DNA of 64,000 nt from Ruania alkalisoli (GCF_014960965.1 NZ_CP063169.1:1769581-1833580), one strand, 5' to 3'. Positions 7,412 to 16,538 are shown, counted from the first letter of the stretch. Numbers and translations: made by a program. Notes: generated from the letters alone by a model not told the origin.

Positions 7412-8317
7412 TTAGTTTCCTCCGGTCTCGTCCCGCGTGTCCGCGGTACCGGCCAAGCCGGTCGTGATCCCGACCCGAGGTGCTGGCTTCCCGGAGTCAC
7501 TAGAGCGGCCTCCGAACCGTCGAGCCAGCCGGCCCGCCGCCCACGAGAGCAGGAAATTGATCACGATGAACAGCACCGCCGCCACGGCCATGGCCTGCAG
7601 GATGGGGAACGGTGCGTCCGAACCGACCAGGCGCGCAGATCGCAGCAGTTCGGGATAGGTAATGATGTAGCCGAGCGCTGTGTCCTTGAGAATCACCACG
7701 AACTGGCTGATCAGCGAGGGCAACATGGCGATGAGCGCCTGGGGGAGCTCGACCGATCGCAATGATTGGCCTCGCGTCATCCCGATGGCGAGCGACGCCT
7801 CTCGCTGCCCCTTCGGCAGTCCATGGACGCCCGAACGCACGAGTTCGGCGATGACTGAGCCGTTGTAGAGAGTCAAACCCGCAACAACCCCGAACAGGGG
7901 TGCGTCCTCTGGCGGGATGTTCAATAGGAGAGCCGCGGAGAACCAGCCTGCGATCATCATGATGAGCACCGGCACGGCACGGAAGAACTCCACGACGAGT
8001 CCGCAGAATCCCCGGATTACGGAGTTGGACGCCAGTCGGCCCACACCGAAGAGGAGCCCGAACACCATAGCCAGCACGATCGCGTACGCTGCGGCTGTCA
8101 GGGTGTTCTGCAGCCCAGGGAGGAAGTAGAACTGCCACGTCTCCGGGTCGACCATCACTGCCCACTTGGCGGGGTCGAATTGCCCCTTCGAGCCCATCTG
8201 AACCAGGGCCCAGGCGAGCACACCGAGCACGATGACCGTGCCCACGACGTTGCCGATGGCAATGTTCCGGCGGCCTTTCGGCCCTGGGGTGTCGAAGAGA
8301 ACTGCCTGGGCGCTCAT
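7412..8317 (-). CDS. gluD: Glutamate/amino-acid ABC transporter permease (GluD type)
   Basis: 301 residues, polar amino-acid uptake permease of the HisMQ family. A cytoplasmic N-terminus (about 20 residues) is followed by about five to six membrane helices and the EAA loop RSGVHGLPKGQREASLAIGMTRGQSLRSVELPQAL, which contacts the ATPase. GluD-type proteins are longer than GluC because of an inserted segment near the N-terminus (here GSKGQFDPAKWAVMVDPETW). It is the last gene of gluABCD; its ATG overlaps the gluC stop (ATGA), so translation is probably coupled. The C-terminal 40 residues are hydrophilic and rich in G, S and T. Confidence 0.9.
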   Translation of the reverse strand: MSAQAVLFDTPGPKGRRNIAIGNVVGTVIVLGVLAWALVQMGSKGQFDPAKWAVMVDPETWQFYFLPGLQNTLTAAAYAIVLAMVFGLLFGVGRLASNSVIRGFCGLVVEFFRAVPVLIMMIAGWFSAALLLNIPPEDAPLFGVVAGLTLYNGSVIAELVRSGVHGLPKGQREASLAIGMTRGQSLRSVELPQALIAMLPSLISQFVVILKDTALGYIITYPELLRSARLVGSDAPFPILQAMAVAAVLFIVINFLLSWAAGRLARRFGGRSSDSGKPAPRVGITTGLAGTADTRDETGGN

Positions 8318-8988
8318 CGGGAGACCGCCAATCGTCGAGAGAGATAGGTCGTCAGCACGCCGACCGGCACGACGATGATCACGAACCCGACTGCGATGGT
8401 CAGGAAGATGGGAACCACGAAGTTGGCGTCGTTCTCGACCATCTCGCGCATGAGCACCGAGATCTCCGGAACCGAGGCTGCCGCTGCGACCGTGCTGTTC
8501 TTGATCAACGCAATCAACGTGTTCCCGAGCGGTGCGATCGCCCCGCGGAAGGCTTGTGGAAGGATCACCAGGCGTGCGGCGGGAAGAAATGCCAGGCCTA
8601 TCGCCCGGGCTGCTTCCGCCTGTCCGACCGGCACGGTGTTCACTCCGGAGCGAATCGACTCACACACGAACGACGCGTGATACACGGCCAGCGCGATCAC
8701 GGCCAGCCGAAAGAAGTTTGTGGCGAAGTCGTCTGCCAAAGTGAGGCCCAGTTGCGGCCAGAGCACCAGGATCATCGATGCCATGATGATGGTCAACGGC
8801 ATGTTCCGGACGACATTGACATAGGTCGTGCCGGCCCAGCGCAGCGACGTCACCGGTGAGATGCGCATCATCGCCAGTGTCGTCCCAAGCACCAGGGCAA
8901 GGACCGCCGCGAACGCGGTGAGCTTCAGATTCACCCAGTACGCACCGGCGATGTCATAGCCGCTCAACGTGTCGAGAAACTCACTCAC
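8314..8988 (-). CDS. gluC: Glutamate/amino-acid ABC transporter permease (GluC type)
   Basis: 224 residues. Begins VSEFLDTLSGYDIAGAYWVN and carries five hydrophobic segments plus the EAA loop SGVNTVPVGQAEAARAIGLAF. Start chosen at GTG 8988 because AGGAGAGG lies 8 nt upstream; the reading frame remains open further upstream but without a ribosome site. It pairs with GluD to form the membrane pore for substrate delivered by the lipoprotein GluB and driven by the ATPase GluA. A GC-rich hairpin separates it from gluB. Confidence 0.9.
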   Translation of the reverse strand: MSEFLDTLSGYDIAGAYWVNLKLTAFAAVLALVLGTTLAMMRISPVTSLRWAGTTYVNVVRNMPLTIIMASMILVLWPQLGLTLADDFATNFFRLAVIALAVYHASFVCESIRSGVNTVPVGQAEAARAIGLAFLPAARLVILPQAFRGAIAPLGNTLIALIKNSTVAAAASVPEISVLMREMVENDANFVVPIFLTIAVGFVIIVVPVGVLTTYLSRRLAVSR

Positions 8989-9041
8989 GAGCACCACCTC
9001 TCCTCTTGACCGGGCCGCGTGCTGTGCGCGGCAGAACAGGA

Positions 9042-9076
9042 CCGGGGGTGGGGCCTGTCGTAGGTCCCACCCCCGG
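9042..9076 (-). terminator. Hairpin between gluB and gluC
   Basis: CCGGGGGTGGG (9042-9052) and CCCACCCCCGG (9066-9076) make a perfect 11-bp stem with a 13-nt loop, 10 nt after the gluB stop on the minus strand. No T tract follows. It may stabilise the 3' end of gluA-gluB mRNA or partly terminate before the permease genes. Confidence 0.55.
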
Positions 9077-9086
9077 CTCACTCACG

Positions 9087-9992
9087 TCAGGATGCGCAGC
9101 CGCGCATCTCCGGTGGGTTCAGGTCGGCGTTCGGCGTGTAGCCGGTGCCATCGGTGTTCGCCGTCACCGCTGCCTCCCAGGCACCATCGTCGATCATGGC
9201 CTGAATGGCGGTGTTGATGTCCTCACAGAGGTCCGAGCCCTCGGGGAGCCCGACGCCGTAGTTCTCCTCCGAGAATGGCGCGCCGACGACCTGAAGGCTT
9301 CCGCTGCCCTCAGCAGCCGCCAGTCCCGCCAGGATGATGTCGTCGGTTGTCACGGCATCGACCTGGCCTCCGGTGAGGAACTGGATGCACTCGGAGTACC
9401 CCGGCTGCTCGATGAGGTTCGCGCCGGCCGCGTACTCGTCCTTGACGCGCTGGGCCGAGGTGGAGCCCGAGACAGAGCACAGGTTCAGGTCGTCCAACGC
9501 TTCCGGGCCGGTGATGGTCCCAGCGTCTTCGGACCGGATCAGCAGATCCTGCCCCGCGACGAAGTAGGGGCCGGCGAAGTCGACGGCTTCGTCCCGCTCA
9601 TCGGTGATCGAGTACGTGGCGAAGATCATGTCCACCTGGCCGTTCTGCAGCATCGTCTCGCGTTGGGCTGACGGCGCCTCGACGAATTCGATCTGATCGG
9701 CACTGTAGCCGAGCTGCTCGGTGACGTAGAGGGCGACATCGACGTCGAAGCCCGTGTAGTCGCCACCGTCTTGAAAGCCCAGGCCCGGCTGGTCGAACTT
9801 GATGCCGATCCTCAGGGTCTCCATGTCACCGGAGTCGCCACCCTCGTCGCCTGAGTCCTCGCCGTCGTCGGTCATCTCCTCACCGGCCTCGGTGTCGGTC
9901 TCCTCTGCGCCGGGCTCGGCTGTGCTACAGGCGGCGAGCGTCAATGCCCCTACGGCGGCGAATGCCGCCAGCGCTACGCGCGTGCTCTTCAT
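9087..9992 (-). CDS. gluB: Glutamate/amino-acid-binding lipoprotein (GluB type)
   Basis: 301 residues, solute-binding protein family 3. A lipoprotein signal (TRVALAAFAAVGALTLAAC) places the lipidated cysteine near residue 22. Next comes a 35-residue linker made almost entirely of D, E, G and S. The binding domain starts at LRIGIKFDQPGLGF and includes YTGFDVDVALYV, MIFATYSITDERDEAVDFAGPY and TTDDIILAGLAA, the family's ligand-pocket segments. ATG 9992 is preferred over ATG 9995 because AAGGAG is better spaced. The high abundance of binding protein versus permease expected for such systems fits the hairpin found directly downstream. Confidence 0.92.
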   Translation of the reverse strand: MKSTRVALAAFAAVGALTLAACSTAEPGAEETDTEAGEEMTDDGEDSGDEGGDSGDMETLRIGIKFDQPGLGFQDGGDYTGFDVDVALYVTEQLGYSADQIEFVEAPSAQRETMLQNGQVDMIFATYSITDERDEAVDFAGPYFVAGQDLLIRSEDAGTITGPEALDDLNLCSVSGSTSAQRVKDEYAAGANLIEQPGYSECIQFLTGGQVDAVTTDDIILAGLAAAEGSGSLQVVGAPFSEENYGVGLPEGSDLCEDINTAIQAMIDDGAWEAAVTANTDGTGYTPNADLNPPEMRGCAS

Positions 9993-10048
9993 CATGTCTC
10001 CTTCTGGTTGTGCGAGTTCTGCTCGGTCGAATAGTCCGGCGGGTCTGT

Positions 10049-10846
10049 TTAGTGGGAGAGGATCTTCCCGAGGAAGTCCTGGGCACGATGGCTCTGTGGA
10101 TCGGTGAAGAACTTCTCGGGTTCGGCCTCCTCGACGATCTGGCCGTCCGCCATGAACACCACGCGGTCGGCAGCCTTGCGGGCGAAGCCCATCTCATGCG
10201 TGACGACCACCATCGTCATGCCTTCCTTGGCGAGGGCGACCATGGTGTCGAGCACCTCGTTCACCATCTCCGGGTCGAGCGCCGAAGTCGGCTCGTCGAA
10301 CAGGAGCACCTTCGGCTGCATCGCCAGTGCCCGGGCGATCGCCACCCGCTGCTGCTGACCGCCGGAGAGCTGCGCCGGGAGCTTGTCGGCCTGGTTGGCC
10401 ACCCCCACGCGCTCCAGCAACTCCATCGCCCGCTGTTTCGCCGCAGCCGTCTTCATCCGCTTGACCTTGATCGGCCCGAGCGTCACGTTCTCCAGGATCG
10501 TCTTGTGCGCGAACAGGTTGAATGCCTGGAACACCATTCCCACGTCCGCCCGCAGGCGCGCCAGTGCCTTCCCCTCAGCGGGCAGCGGCTGTCCGTCGAG
10601 GGTGATCGTGCCCGAGTCGATCGGTTCCAGCCGGTTGATCGCCCGGCACAGGGTCGACTTTCCGGAGCCGGACGGCCCGATCACCACCACCACCTCGCCG
10701 CGATGCACGGTCAGGTTGATGTCCTGCAGCACGTGCAGTTCCCCGAAGTGTTTGTTGACGTCGGAGAGCACCACGAGCGGTTCGCCGGAGTGGCTCGGCA
10801 CGCGTTCGCCGTCGGGTGTGACGGAGTTCACGAAACTGTCAGTCAT
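10049..10846 (-). CDS. gluA: Glutamate/amino-acid ABC transporter ATPase (GluA type)
   Basis: 265 residues. Complete ABC ATPase: Walker [10 protein letters not shown]-loop [12 protein letters not shown], signature LSGGQQQR, Walker [14 protein letters not shown] and the switch histidine in [20 protein letters not shown]. The polar amino-acid (GlnQ/GluA) subfamily is clear. The first 25 residues are a short extension not seen in all homologues. It is the promoter-proximal gene of the four-gene operon; a TAGGTT hexamer 6 nt before the ATG suggests a leaderless transcript. Confidence 0.95.
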   Translation of the reverse strand: MTDSFVNSVTPDGERVPSHSGEPLVVLSDVNKHFGELHVLQDINLTVHRGEVVVVIGPSGSGKSTLCRAINRLEPIDSGTITLDGQPLPAEGKALARLRADVGMVFQAFNLFAHKTILENVTLGPIKVKRMKTAAAKQRAMELLERVGVANQADKLPAQLSGGQQQRVAIARALAMQPKVLLFDEPTSALDPEMVNEVLDTMVALAKEGMTMVVVTHEMGFARKAADRVVFMADGQIVEEAEPEKFFTDPQSHRAQDFLGKILSH

Positions 10847-10852
10847 AGACGC

Positions 10853-10858
10853 AACCTA
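10853..10858 (-). promoter_or_regulatory. -10 hexamer of gluABCD
   Basis: TAGGTT on the minus strand ends 6 nt before the gluA ATG; there is no Shine-Dalgarno in between. The -35 region is weak. This predicts a leaderless gluABCD mRNA. Confidence 0.5.
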
Positions 10859-10996
10859 ACCCGTAAGTGTGACGCGGGCGAGGCACATCGGTCACAGAAC
10901 GGAAACGATCCGCGCGGCGGCGGTCAGCCTCGGCTGGGTTCCGGTCCGCTTCGTCTCGCTGCTGCGGGTAGCCGCGAACTCCTGAGGGCGAACCCG

Positions 10997-11002
10997 TAGA
11001 AT
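10997..11002 (+). promoter_or_regulatory. -10 hexamer of miaB
   Basis: TAGAAT (5 of 6 bases of TATAAT) lies 8 nt before the GTG start at 11011, with no Shine-Dalgarno between. Predicts a leaderless or near-leaderless mRNA. Confidence 0.6.
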
Positions 11003-11010
11003 CAGTACGC

Positions 11011-12567
11011 GTGAGTACCCTCGACCGCCCCCGCACCTACCTGGTGCGCACGCTCGGCTGCCAGATGAATGTGCACGACTCCGAGCGCATGGCCGGGCTG
11101 CTTGAGGATTCGGGTTACACCCCGGCGACCACGCGCGGCGCCGGTTCGCTGATGGCGGAGGCGGAAGGCGCCGACGTCGTCGTCATCAACACCTGCGCCG
11201 TCCGTGAGAACGCCTCCGACCGCCTGTACGGCAACCTGGGCCAGCTGGCGAGCCTGAAGAAGACCAACCCCGACCTGCAGATCGCCGTCGGTGGATGCCT
11301 CGCTCAGCAGGACCAAGGGGGCATCGTCGATCGCGCTCCGTGGGTGGACGTCGTCTTCGGGACCCACAACATCGACGTGCTGCCCGCCATGCTCGAACGT
11401 GCCCGGCACAATCAGACGGCGCAGGTCGAGCTGGAGGAGTCGCTGAAGACGTTTCCCTCCACCTTGCCCACCAAACGGGAGAGTTCGTACGCCGCCTGGG
11501 TGTCGATCTCCGTCGGCTGCAACAACACCTGCACCTTCTGCATCGTGCCGCACCTGCGGGGTAAGGAACGCGACCGCCGGCCCGGGGAGGTGCTCGCCGA
11601 AGTCGAGGCGGTCGTGGCACAGGGTGCCATCGAGGTCACCCTGCTGGGCCAGAACGTCAATTCCTACGGGGTGGGTTTCGGCGATCGGGGGGCGTTCGCC
11701 AAGTTGCTGCGAGCCACCGGCCGGATCGAGGGGCTGGAGCGGGTGCGGTTCACGTCTCCGCACCCTGCTGCGTTCACCGAGGATGTGATCGATGCCATGG
11801 CCGAGACGCCCTCGGTCATGCCGCAGTTGCACATGCCGCTGCAGTCCGGCTCGGACCGGGTGCTGCGTGCGATGCGCCGCTCTTACCGCAGTGCGAAATT
11901 CCTCGGCATCCTCGACCGGGTCCGCGAGCAGATCCCGCACGCCGCGATCACCACTGACATCATCGTCGGCTTCCCCGGGGAGACTGAGGAGGACTTCCAG
12001 GCCACGCTCGACGTCGTCGAGGCATCCCGTTTCTCCAGCGCTTTCACCTTCCAGTACTCCCCGCGCCCGGGTACCCCCGCCGCCGACCTGCCCGATCAGG
12101 TTCCCCCGGATGTCGTGGCCGAGCGGTACGCCCGCCTGGCAGCCCTGCAGGAACGCATCTCCGAGGAGGAGAACGCGGCCCAGATCGGCCGCACGCTCGA
12201 CGTGCTCATCGCCGAGAGCGAGGGCCGTAAGGACTCCGCCACACAGCGCCTGAGCGGCCGAGCCGAAGACAACCGGCTTGTGCATGTCGGTCTCCCCGAG
12301 CACATGGCCAACCTCCCCGAGATGGAGCGGCCGCGCCCCGGCGACATGGTCACCGCCACCATCACCCGCTCCGCGCCTCACCACCTGATCGCCGACTCCG
12401 GGCTGGCCGGGGGCACCTTCGAGGTTCGCCGCACCCGCGCCGGGGATGCGTGGCAGGCGCGGAAGGAAGGCGGGCACTCCCACGCCGCGCCCGGAACCCC
12501 CGACGGCGGAGCGCCGGCCGGCGGGCCCGTCACCCTGGGTATGCCCTCGCTGCGGCCCACCCAGTAG
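11011..12567 (+). CDS. miaB: tRNA-2-methylthio-N6-dimethylallyladenosine synthase MiaB
   Basis: 518 residues. Radical-SAM methylthiotransferase acting on i6A37 of tRNAs, downstream of MiaA, whose gene is 1.5 kb away. Domains in order: UPF0004 domain with cysteines in [22 protein letters not shown] and GGCLAQQD; the radical-SAM site [21 protein letters not shown]; the LHMPLQSGS and [12 protein letters not shown] segments; and a C-terminal TRAM domain. The last 45 residues (after [11 protein letters not shown]) are a G/P/A-rich extension beyond the usual MiaB end. The GTG at 11011 follows a TAGAAT hexamer and matches the family N-terminus ([13 protein letters not shown]). Confidence 0.97.
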   Translation: MSTLDRPRTYLVRTLGCQMNVHDSERMAGLLEDSGYTPATTRGAGSLMAEAEGADVVVINTCAVRENASDRLYGNLGQLASLKKTNPDLQIAVGGCLAQQDQGGIVDRAPWVDVVFGTHNIDVLPAMLERARHNQTAQVELEESLKTFPSTLPTKRESSYAAWVSISVGCNNTCTFCIVPHLRGKERDRRPGEVLAEVEAVVAQGAIEVTLLGQNVNSYGVGFGDRGAFAKLLRATGRIEGLERVRFTSPHPAAFTEDVIDAMAETPSVMPQLHMPLQSGSDRVLRAMRRSYRSAKFLGILDRVREQIPHAAITTDIIVGFPGETEEDFQATLDVVEASRFSSAFTFQYSPRPGTPAADLPDQVPPDVVAERYARLAALQERISEEENAAQIGRTLDVLIAESEGRKDSATQRLSGRAEDNRLVHVGLPEHMANLPEMERPRPGDMVTATITRSAPHHLIADSGLAGGTFEVRRTRAGDAWQARKEGGHSHAAPGTPDGGAPAGGPVTLGMPSLRPTQ

Positions 12568-12597
12568 CGCCGTCGAACCGAACCTCCTGGGCTCGCC

Positions 12598-13455
12598 ATG
12601 GCTGATCTTTCCCCACCGCTGACCCGCGGGGTCCTGCCGGACTCGGCCCGTCGCCCTGGCGTGCACGTCACGCGCTATGCCGCCGCCGACGACGTCACGG
12701 ACCTGGTCCGGCACGTCTGGGTGCCGCGGTGGGCGCTGCCACCGGGGGAGCGGGTGCGGCAGGAGATCCTGCAGTACCCCGGGGGAAACGTGGCCGTCCT
12801 GGCCGACGAGGCAGCCTTCTACGGCGTGGACGCAGGCCTTGGCACCCGCGAACTCACCGGCACCGGCTGGGCGGTCGGGGTGCTGTTGCGCCCAGCCGCA
12901 GCCTTCCTGATCCTGCGCCGGCCGCTGAACGAGATCGCCGACGCGACCGTCACCGACCTCCCGGGCGAGTTCGCCACCCTCTGCGCCCGGGTGCGTGCGC
13001 ACATGAGCCGCCCGACGCCGGAGGAGACCTCCGCAGCCCGGCATCTGCAGGAGTGGGTGCGGCAGGTGTGCGGGCCGGTCGATGACGAGGGGATTCTGGC
13101 GAACGCGATTGTCGACACCGTGGACCCACCAGATGACCCCGTGCCCGGTGGTCACAGGTTCGAGGTGCACACCGTCCGGGAGCTGGCGGACGCCGTCGGG
13201 ATCTCCGAACGGCACCTGCAGCGCGTTTGCCGCATCCGCATCGGCCTGACCCCGAAGTGGCTGCTGCAGCGCCGCCGCCTGCAGGAGGCGGCGGATCAGC
13301 TCTCCGGCGGGCAGGAGGAGCACGTCGAGCTGGCCGCCTTGGCCATCGAGCTCGGCTACGGCGATCAGGCGCACTTCACCCGGGACTTCACGCGCGTGGT
13401 CGGTCGACCACCCGGACGGTTCCGCGCGGACGTGGCGGATTCCGACAAGACCTGA
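12598..13455 (+). CDS. AraC-family transcriptional regulator
   Basis: 285 residues. The N-terminal part (WVPRWALPPGERVRQEILQ, NVAVLADEAAFYGVDAG, GWAVGVLLRPAAAFLIL) matches the DUF6597-like/AraC N-terminal region common in actinobacterial AraC regulators. The C-terminus has the two helix-turn-helix units: VRELADAVGISERHLQRVCR and LAALAIELGYGDQAHFTRDF, followed by GRPPGRFRA. The gene immediately downstream is a VOC-family protein 28 bp away on the same strand; this pairing is common and suggests joint expression. Inducer and targets are unknown. Confidence 0.88.
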   Translation: MADLSPPLTRGVLPDSARRPGVHVTRYAAADDVTDLVRHVWVPRWALPPGERVRQEILQYPGGNVAVLADEAAFYGVDAGLGTRELTGTGWAVGVLLRPAAAFLILRRPLNEIADATVTDLPGEFATLCARVRAHMSRPTPEETSAARHLQEWVRQVCGPVDDEGILANAIVDTVDPPDDPVPGGHRFEVHTVRELADAVGISERHLQRVCRIRIGLTPKWLLQRRRLQEAADQLSGGQEEHVELAALAIELGYGDQAHFTRDFTRVVGRPPGRFRADVADSDKT

Positions 13456-13483
13456 CACGCCGTTGCCAGGGATCGTGGCAACT

Positions 13484-13981
13484 ATGACGCATGTGAATCC
13501 CATCCCCGCCGGCTACACCTCCCTCACTCCGTTCATCGTCGTTTCCGACGGTGCCGGAGCGATCTCCTTCTACACCTCCGTCTTCGGTGCCGAGCTGGTC
13601 TCGCGCACGGACGCTCCCGACGGGAGCGTCGCGCACGCCGAGCTTGACTTTGGTCACGGGCGCCTGCAGCTCGGCGATGCCAATCCCGCGTTCGGGCTGG
13701 TGGCGCCGGGGACAGCCGACACAGCCGACACAGCCGACACGGCCGACACTGTGACCCACTCGATCTGCCTGTACTGCCCCAACGTGGACGACATCGTGGA
13801 CAGGGCCGTGGCTGCGGGTGCCACCCTGCGCGAGCCGGTGAGCACGTTCGTGACCGGGGACCGGTATGGCTCGGTGCTGGACCCATTCGGCCAGCGGTGG
13901 GCGATCATGACGCGCGTCGAGGACGTCTCCGACGAGGAAGCACAGCGCCGGGTGGCCGAATGGATGGCAACGCAGGGGTGA
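13484..13981 (+). CDS. VOC-family (glyoxalase/PhnB-like) protein
   Basis: 165 residues. Two VOC half-modules: YTSLTPFIVVSDGAGAISFY, then VFGAELVSRTDAP with HAELDFGHGRLQLGD, and a second with VDDIVDRAVAAGATLREP, DRYGSVLDPFGQRWAI and the acidic residue region of the metal site. PhnB-like VOC proteins include antibiotic-binding and unidentified metal enzymes; the substrate cannot be predicted. A (TAD)4 stretch from four 9-bp tandem units (13712-13747) sits in the loop between the modules. The start at ATG 13484 gives the usual N-terminus. Confidence 0.85.
   Translation: MTHVNPIPAGYTSLTPFIVVSDGAGAISFYTSVFGAELVSRTDAPDGSVAHAELDFGHGRLQLGDANPAFGLVAPGTADTADTADTADTVTHSICLYCPNVDDIVDRAVAAGATLREPVSTFVTGDRYGSVLDPFGQRWAIMTRVEDVSDEEAQRRVAEWMATQG
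13712..13747. repeat. 9-bp tandem repeat (x4) in the VOC gene
   Basis: ACAGCCGAC three times, then ACGGCCGAC, encoding Thr-Ala-Asp repeats in an inter-module loop. In-frame, hence length-variable without loss of function. Confidence 0.9.
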
Positions 13982-14012
13982 GGAGCACTCGGGTCCCCGT
14001 GCCCGGTATCGG

Positions 14013-14018
14013 TAGGCT
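14013..14018 (+). promoter_or_regulatory. -10 hexamer of miaA
   Basis: TAGGCT lies 8 nt before the miaA ATG at 14027 and there is no Shine-Dalgarno, so a leaderless mRNA is likely. Confidence 0.5.
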
Positions 14019-14026
14019 CGTGCCCC

Positions 14027-14947
14027 ATGGTCGAACGCGTATATCCCCCGGTGATCGCCGTGATCGGGCCCACCGCCACCGGCAAGTCGGATCTCGCGCT
14101 CGATCTCGCCGAGTGGCTTGGCGGCACATCCGGGGCAGAGATCGTGAACGCCGACGCGATGCAGCTCTACCGCGGGATGGATATCGGTACCGCCAAACTG
14201 GGTCCGCACGAGCGCCGCGGTATCACTCACCACCAGCTCGACGTGCTGGAGGTGACCGAGGAGGCCAGTGTCGCCCGCTACCAACAGCAGGCACGGGCCG
14301 ATGTGGCAGCCATCCATGGACGCGGCCGGGCAGCGATCGTGGTGGGCGGATCCGGGCTCTACGTGCGAGCGCTGCTGGATCGGATCGAGTTCCCCGGCAC
14401 CGATCCGGCCGTCCGCGCCGCCTGGGAGCGTCGCGCAGCTGAGGAGGGCCCTGGGGTGCTGCACGGCGAGCTCACCCGGCAGGACCCGGAGGCCGGACGC
14501 AGGATCGACCGCGCCAACACCCGCCGCATCGTGCGCGCCCTGGAGGTCATCGAGATCACCGGCCGCCCATTCTCGGCGAACCTGCCCGATCACACCTACG
14601 AGATCCCCGCCGTCCAGATCGGCATCGACCTGCCCACCGGCGAGCTCGACCGGCGCATCGATACCCGCGCCCGGCGGATGTTCGCCGAGGGGCTCGCGGC
14701 CGAGACCGAGCTGCTGCTCGCCGAGGGGCTCGAGGACGGCCGCACCGCCTCCCGTGCCGTCGGCTATGCCCAGGCGATCGCGTGGATCCGGGGGGAGTGC
14801 GACGAGGCCGAGGCGATCGAAAGCACGGCGCTGACCACCCGGCAGCTCGCCCGCCGGCAGCGCAAGTGGTTCCGCCGTGACCCACGGGTGACCTGGCTCA
14901 CCCCAGGGGACGATCTGCTGGACCGGGCACGTACGCTGATCGGGTGA
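14027..14947 (+). CDS. miaA: tRNA dimethylallyltransferase MiaA
   Basis: 306 residues. Adds dimethylallyl to A37 of tRNAs reading UNN codons; MiaB then methylthiolates the product. Motifs: P-loop GPTATGKS, NADAMQLYRGMDIGTAKL, ITHHQLDVL, VVGGSGLYVRALLD, RIVRALEVIEITGRPFS and the C-terminal SRAVGYAQAIAWIRGE and RRQRKWFRRDP. Length is normal. The stop overlaps the dapF start (GTGA), so the two are co-translated. Confidence 0.97.
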   Translation: MVERVYPPVIAVIGPTATGKSDLALDLAEWLGGTSGAEIVNADAMQLYRGMDIGTAKLGPHERRGITHHQLDVLEVTEEASVARYQQQARADVAAIHGRGRAAIVVGGSGLYVRALLDRIEFPGTDPAVRAAWERRAAEEGPGVLHGELTRQDPEAGRRIDRANTRRIVRALEVIEITGRPFSANLPDHTYEIPAVQIGIDLPTGELDRRIDTRARRMFAEGLAAETELLLAEGLEDGRTASRAVGYAQAIAWIRGECDEAEAIESTALTTRQLARRQRKWFRRDPRVTWLTPGDDLLDRARTLIG

Positions 14948-15879
14948 ACGCAGCGGATCTGCCCACTTTCGTCAAGGGCCACGGTACGGGCAACGACTTC
15001 CTCCTCTACGCCGATCCCGACGGCGTGGCGGAGCTGACCGCCGAGACCATCGCCGCCGTGGCCGACCGGCACACCGGCTTCGGCGCCGATGGTGTCATCC
15101 GCGCCGTGCGCACCAGCGCCCCCGGCGTCCCGGCGGGAGTGGTGGGCGCCGACAGTGTTGACAGTGAGTGGTTCATGGACTACCGCAACGCCGACGGCTC
15201 CGTCGCGGAGATGTGCGGCAACGGCATCCGCGTGTTCACCGCCTTCCTGCGCCACGAGAACCTGCTCGACCTGCCCGACGGCGGATCCACCGCGATCGCG
15301 ACCCGTGCGGGCGTGCTGCAGGTTCGGCGAGAAGGTGAGGAATACGCCGTCGACATGGGGGTCTGGTCGGCCCCCGGCGGACCGGATGCACTCGCCGAGG
15401 GTTTCGACGTCAGTGTGGTGGTCCCGGGCCTGACCGAGCAACGCCCTGGCCTTCGGCTCGACCTGCCCAACCCTCACACGGTCGTGGCGGTGGAATCGGC
15501 GGACGAGCTCGACGAACTGGACCTGCACCGGGCGCCGGGCGTGGACCCCTCGCCCGAGCACGGCACGAATGTGGAGTTCGTCCTCCCGCTGGGGGAGCAG
15601 GAGGTCGACGAGGTGGATCGTGACGGTCAGGTGACCGGCACGGTCACCATGGGCGTGGTCCGGATGCGGGTGCACGAACGTGGCGTAGGGGAGACGCTTT
15701 CGTGTGGCACCGGCGCCTGCGCTGCGGCGCTCGCGGTGCGCACCTGGTTCGGGGACGGCGCACCTGATGAGTGGCAGGTACAGGTTCCTGGTGGCACGCT
15801 GCGAGTGCGAGCCTTGGCAGAGCAGCATGTCGAGCTCGCCGGGCCGGCGCAGCTGGTGGGCCGCGTCACGCCGCTGTAG
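14944..15879 (+). CDS. dapF: Diaminopimelate epimerase DapF
   Basis: 311 residues. Converts LL- to meso-diaminopimelate for lysine (and, in DAP-type walls, peptidoglycan). Both catalytic cysteine motifs are present: MCGNGIRVF and ETLSCGTGACAAALA. Also FVKGHGTGNDFLLYAD at the N-terminus, FMDYRNADGS and GTNVEFVLP. It starts at GTG 14944, overlapping miaA by 4 nt. Because MurE in this window has a non-DAP-type specificity loop, DapF may here serve mainly lysine synthesis (inference). Confidence 0.97.
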   Translation: MNAADLPTFVKGHGTGNDFLLYADPDGVAELTAETIAAVADRHTGFGADGVIRAVRTSAPGVPAGVVGADSVDSEWFMDYRNADGSVAEMCGNGIRVFTAFLRHENLLDLPDGGSTAIATRAGVLQVRREGEEYAVDMGVWSAPGGPDALAEGFDVSVVVPGLTEQRPGLRLDLPNPHTVVAVESADELDELDLHRAPGVDPSPEHGTNVEFVLPLGEQEVDEVDRDGQVTGTVTMGVVRMRVHERGVGETLSCGTGACAAALAVRTWFGDGAPDEWQVQVPGGTLRVRALAEQHVELAGPAQLVGRVTPL

Positions 15880-15927
15880 TCGATCCCGGGAGCAGTCTGG
15901 CGCGCAGGTACACAGACGTGCGCGGGC

Positions 15928-16524
15928 TCAGGCGCCCTGCACCTGCAGCACCCGGAATCCCTTGGAGCTGGCGACCCGTTCGACCGGCAGCCCCAGCTCG
16001 GCACCGATCCACCGCTGCAGCGAGTCCGAGCCGAGGTTCTTGGCCACCACCAGGTGCGCCAGCGCTCCCGGCCGCAACCGGGGCAGCCAGGTGCGTAGCA
16101 GCTGGTGGAGGGCCGGCTTTCCGATCCGGATCGGTGGATTCGACCACAACGCATCCAGCCGAAGGTCGGGCTCGACCGCCAGCAGCTCCTCCGGCCGCCA
16201 GGCCTCGATGTGGTGGCCGGCCCCGTTGAGTCGGGTGAGCTCCAGGGCCCGGTCGTTGACGTCGACGGCGAGCACGCGGGCGGCCGGGCTGGCCCGGGCC
16301 AGCGCGAGCGCGATCGGTCCCCAGCCGCATCCCAGGTCCAGCAGTGTCCCCGACGGCGGAGGGTCGCCGACCGTCTCCAGCAGCACCGTGGTACCGGGGT
16401 CGAGCCGGTCGGCCGAGAACACGCCGGAGTCCACCTGTACCTGCACCTGGGTGCCTCGGAGCGTGATGGTGAGTGTGCGCCGTCGGCCCGGGCCCTCGGG
16501 TGAGGTGAAGTAGTGGCTGTTCAC
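15928..16524 (-). CDS. RsmC-like class I SAM methyltransferase
   Basis: 198 residues. N-terminus HYFTSPEGPGRRRTLTITLRG, GVFSADRLDPGTTVLLE, then SAM motif LLDLGCGWGPIALALA, VLAVDVNDRALELTRLN and the N6/N2-methyltransferase motif WSNPPIRIGKPALHQLL. This is the single-domain actinobacterial form of the RsmC family (16S rRNA G1207 methyltransferase in E. coli, which has an additional N-terminal domain). The target here is unproven. GTG 16524 is chosen because a TAGGGT hexamer lies 8 nt upstream and the family begins at this point. Convergent with dapF; a 6-bp hairpin (15901-15906 / 15919-15924) lies between. Confidence 0.88.
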   Translation of the reverse strand: MNSHYFTSPEGPGRRRTLTITLRGTQVQVQVDSGVFSADRLDPGTTVLLETVGDPPPSGTLLDLGCGWGPIALALARASPAARVLAVDVNDRALELTRLNGAGHHIEAWRPEELLAVEPDLRLDALWSNPPIRIGKPALHQLLRTWLPRLRPGALAHLVVAKNLGSDSLQRWIGAELGLPVERVASSKGFRVLQVQGA

Positions 16525-16532
16525 GAGCGTCC

Positions 16533-16538
16533 ACCCTA
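16533..16538 (-). promoter_or_regulatory. -10 hexamer of the RsmC-like gene
   Basis: TAGGGT on the minus strand, 8 nt before the GTG start at 16524, with no ribosome site between: a leaderless promoter candidate. Confidence 0.45.

Noticed and set aside
11002-13503. Open frame of over 800 codons on the minus strand, opposite miaB and the AraC gene
   Set aside because: Antisense shadow caused by high GC at third positions; no recognisable domain, and miaB and AraC are certain on the other strand.
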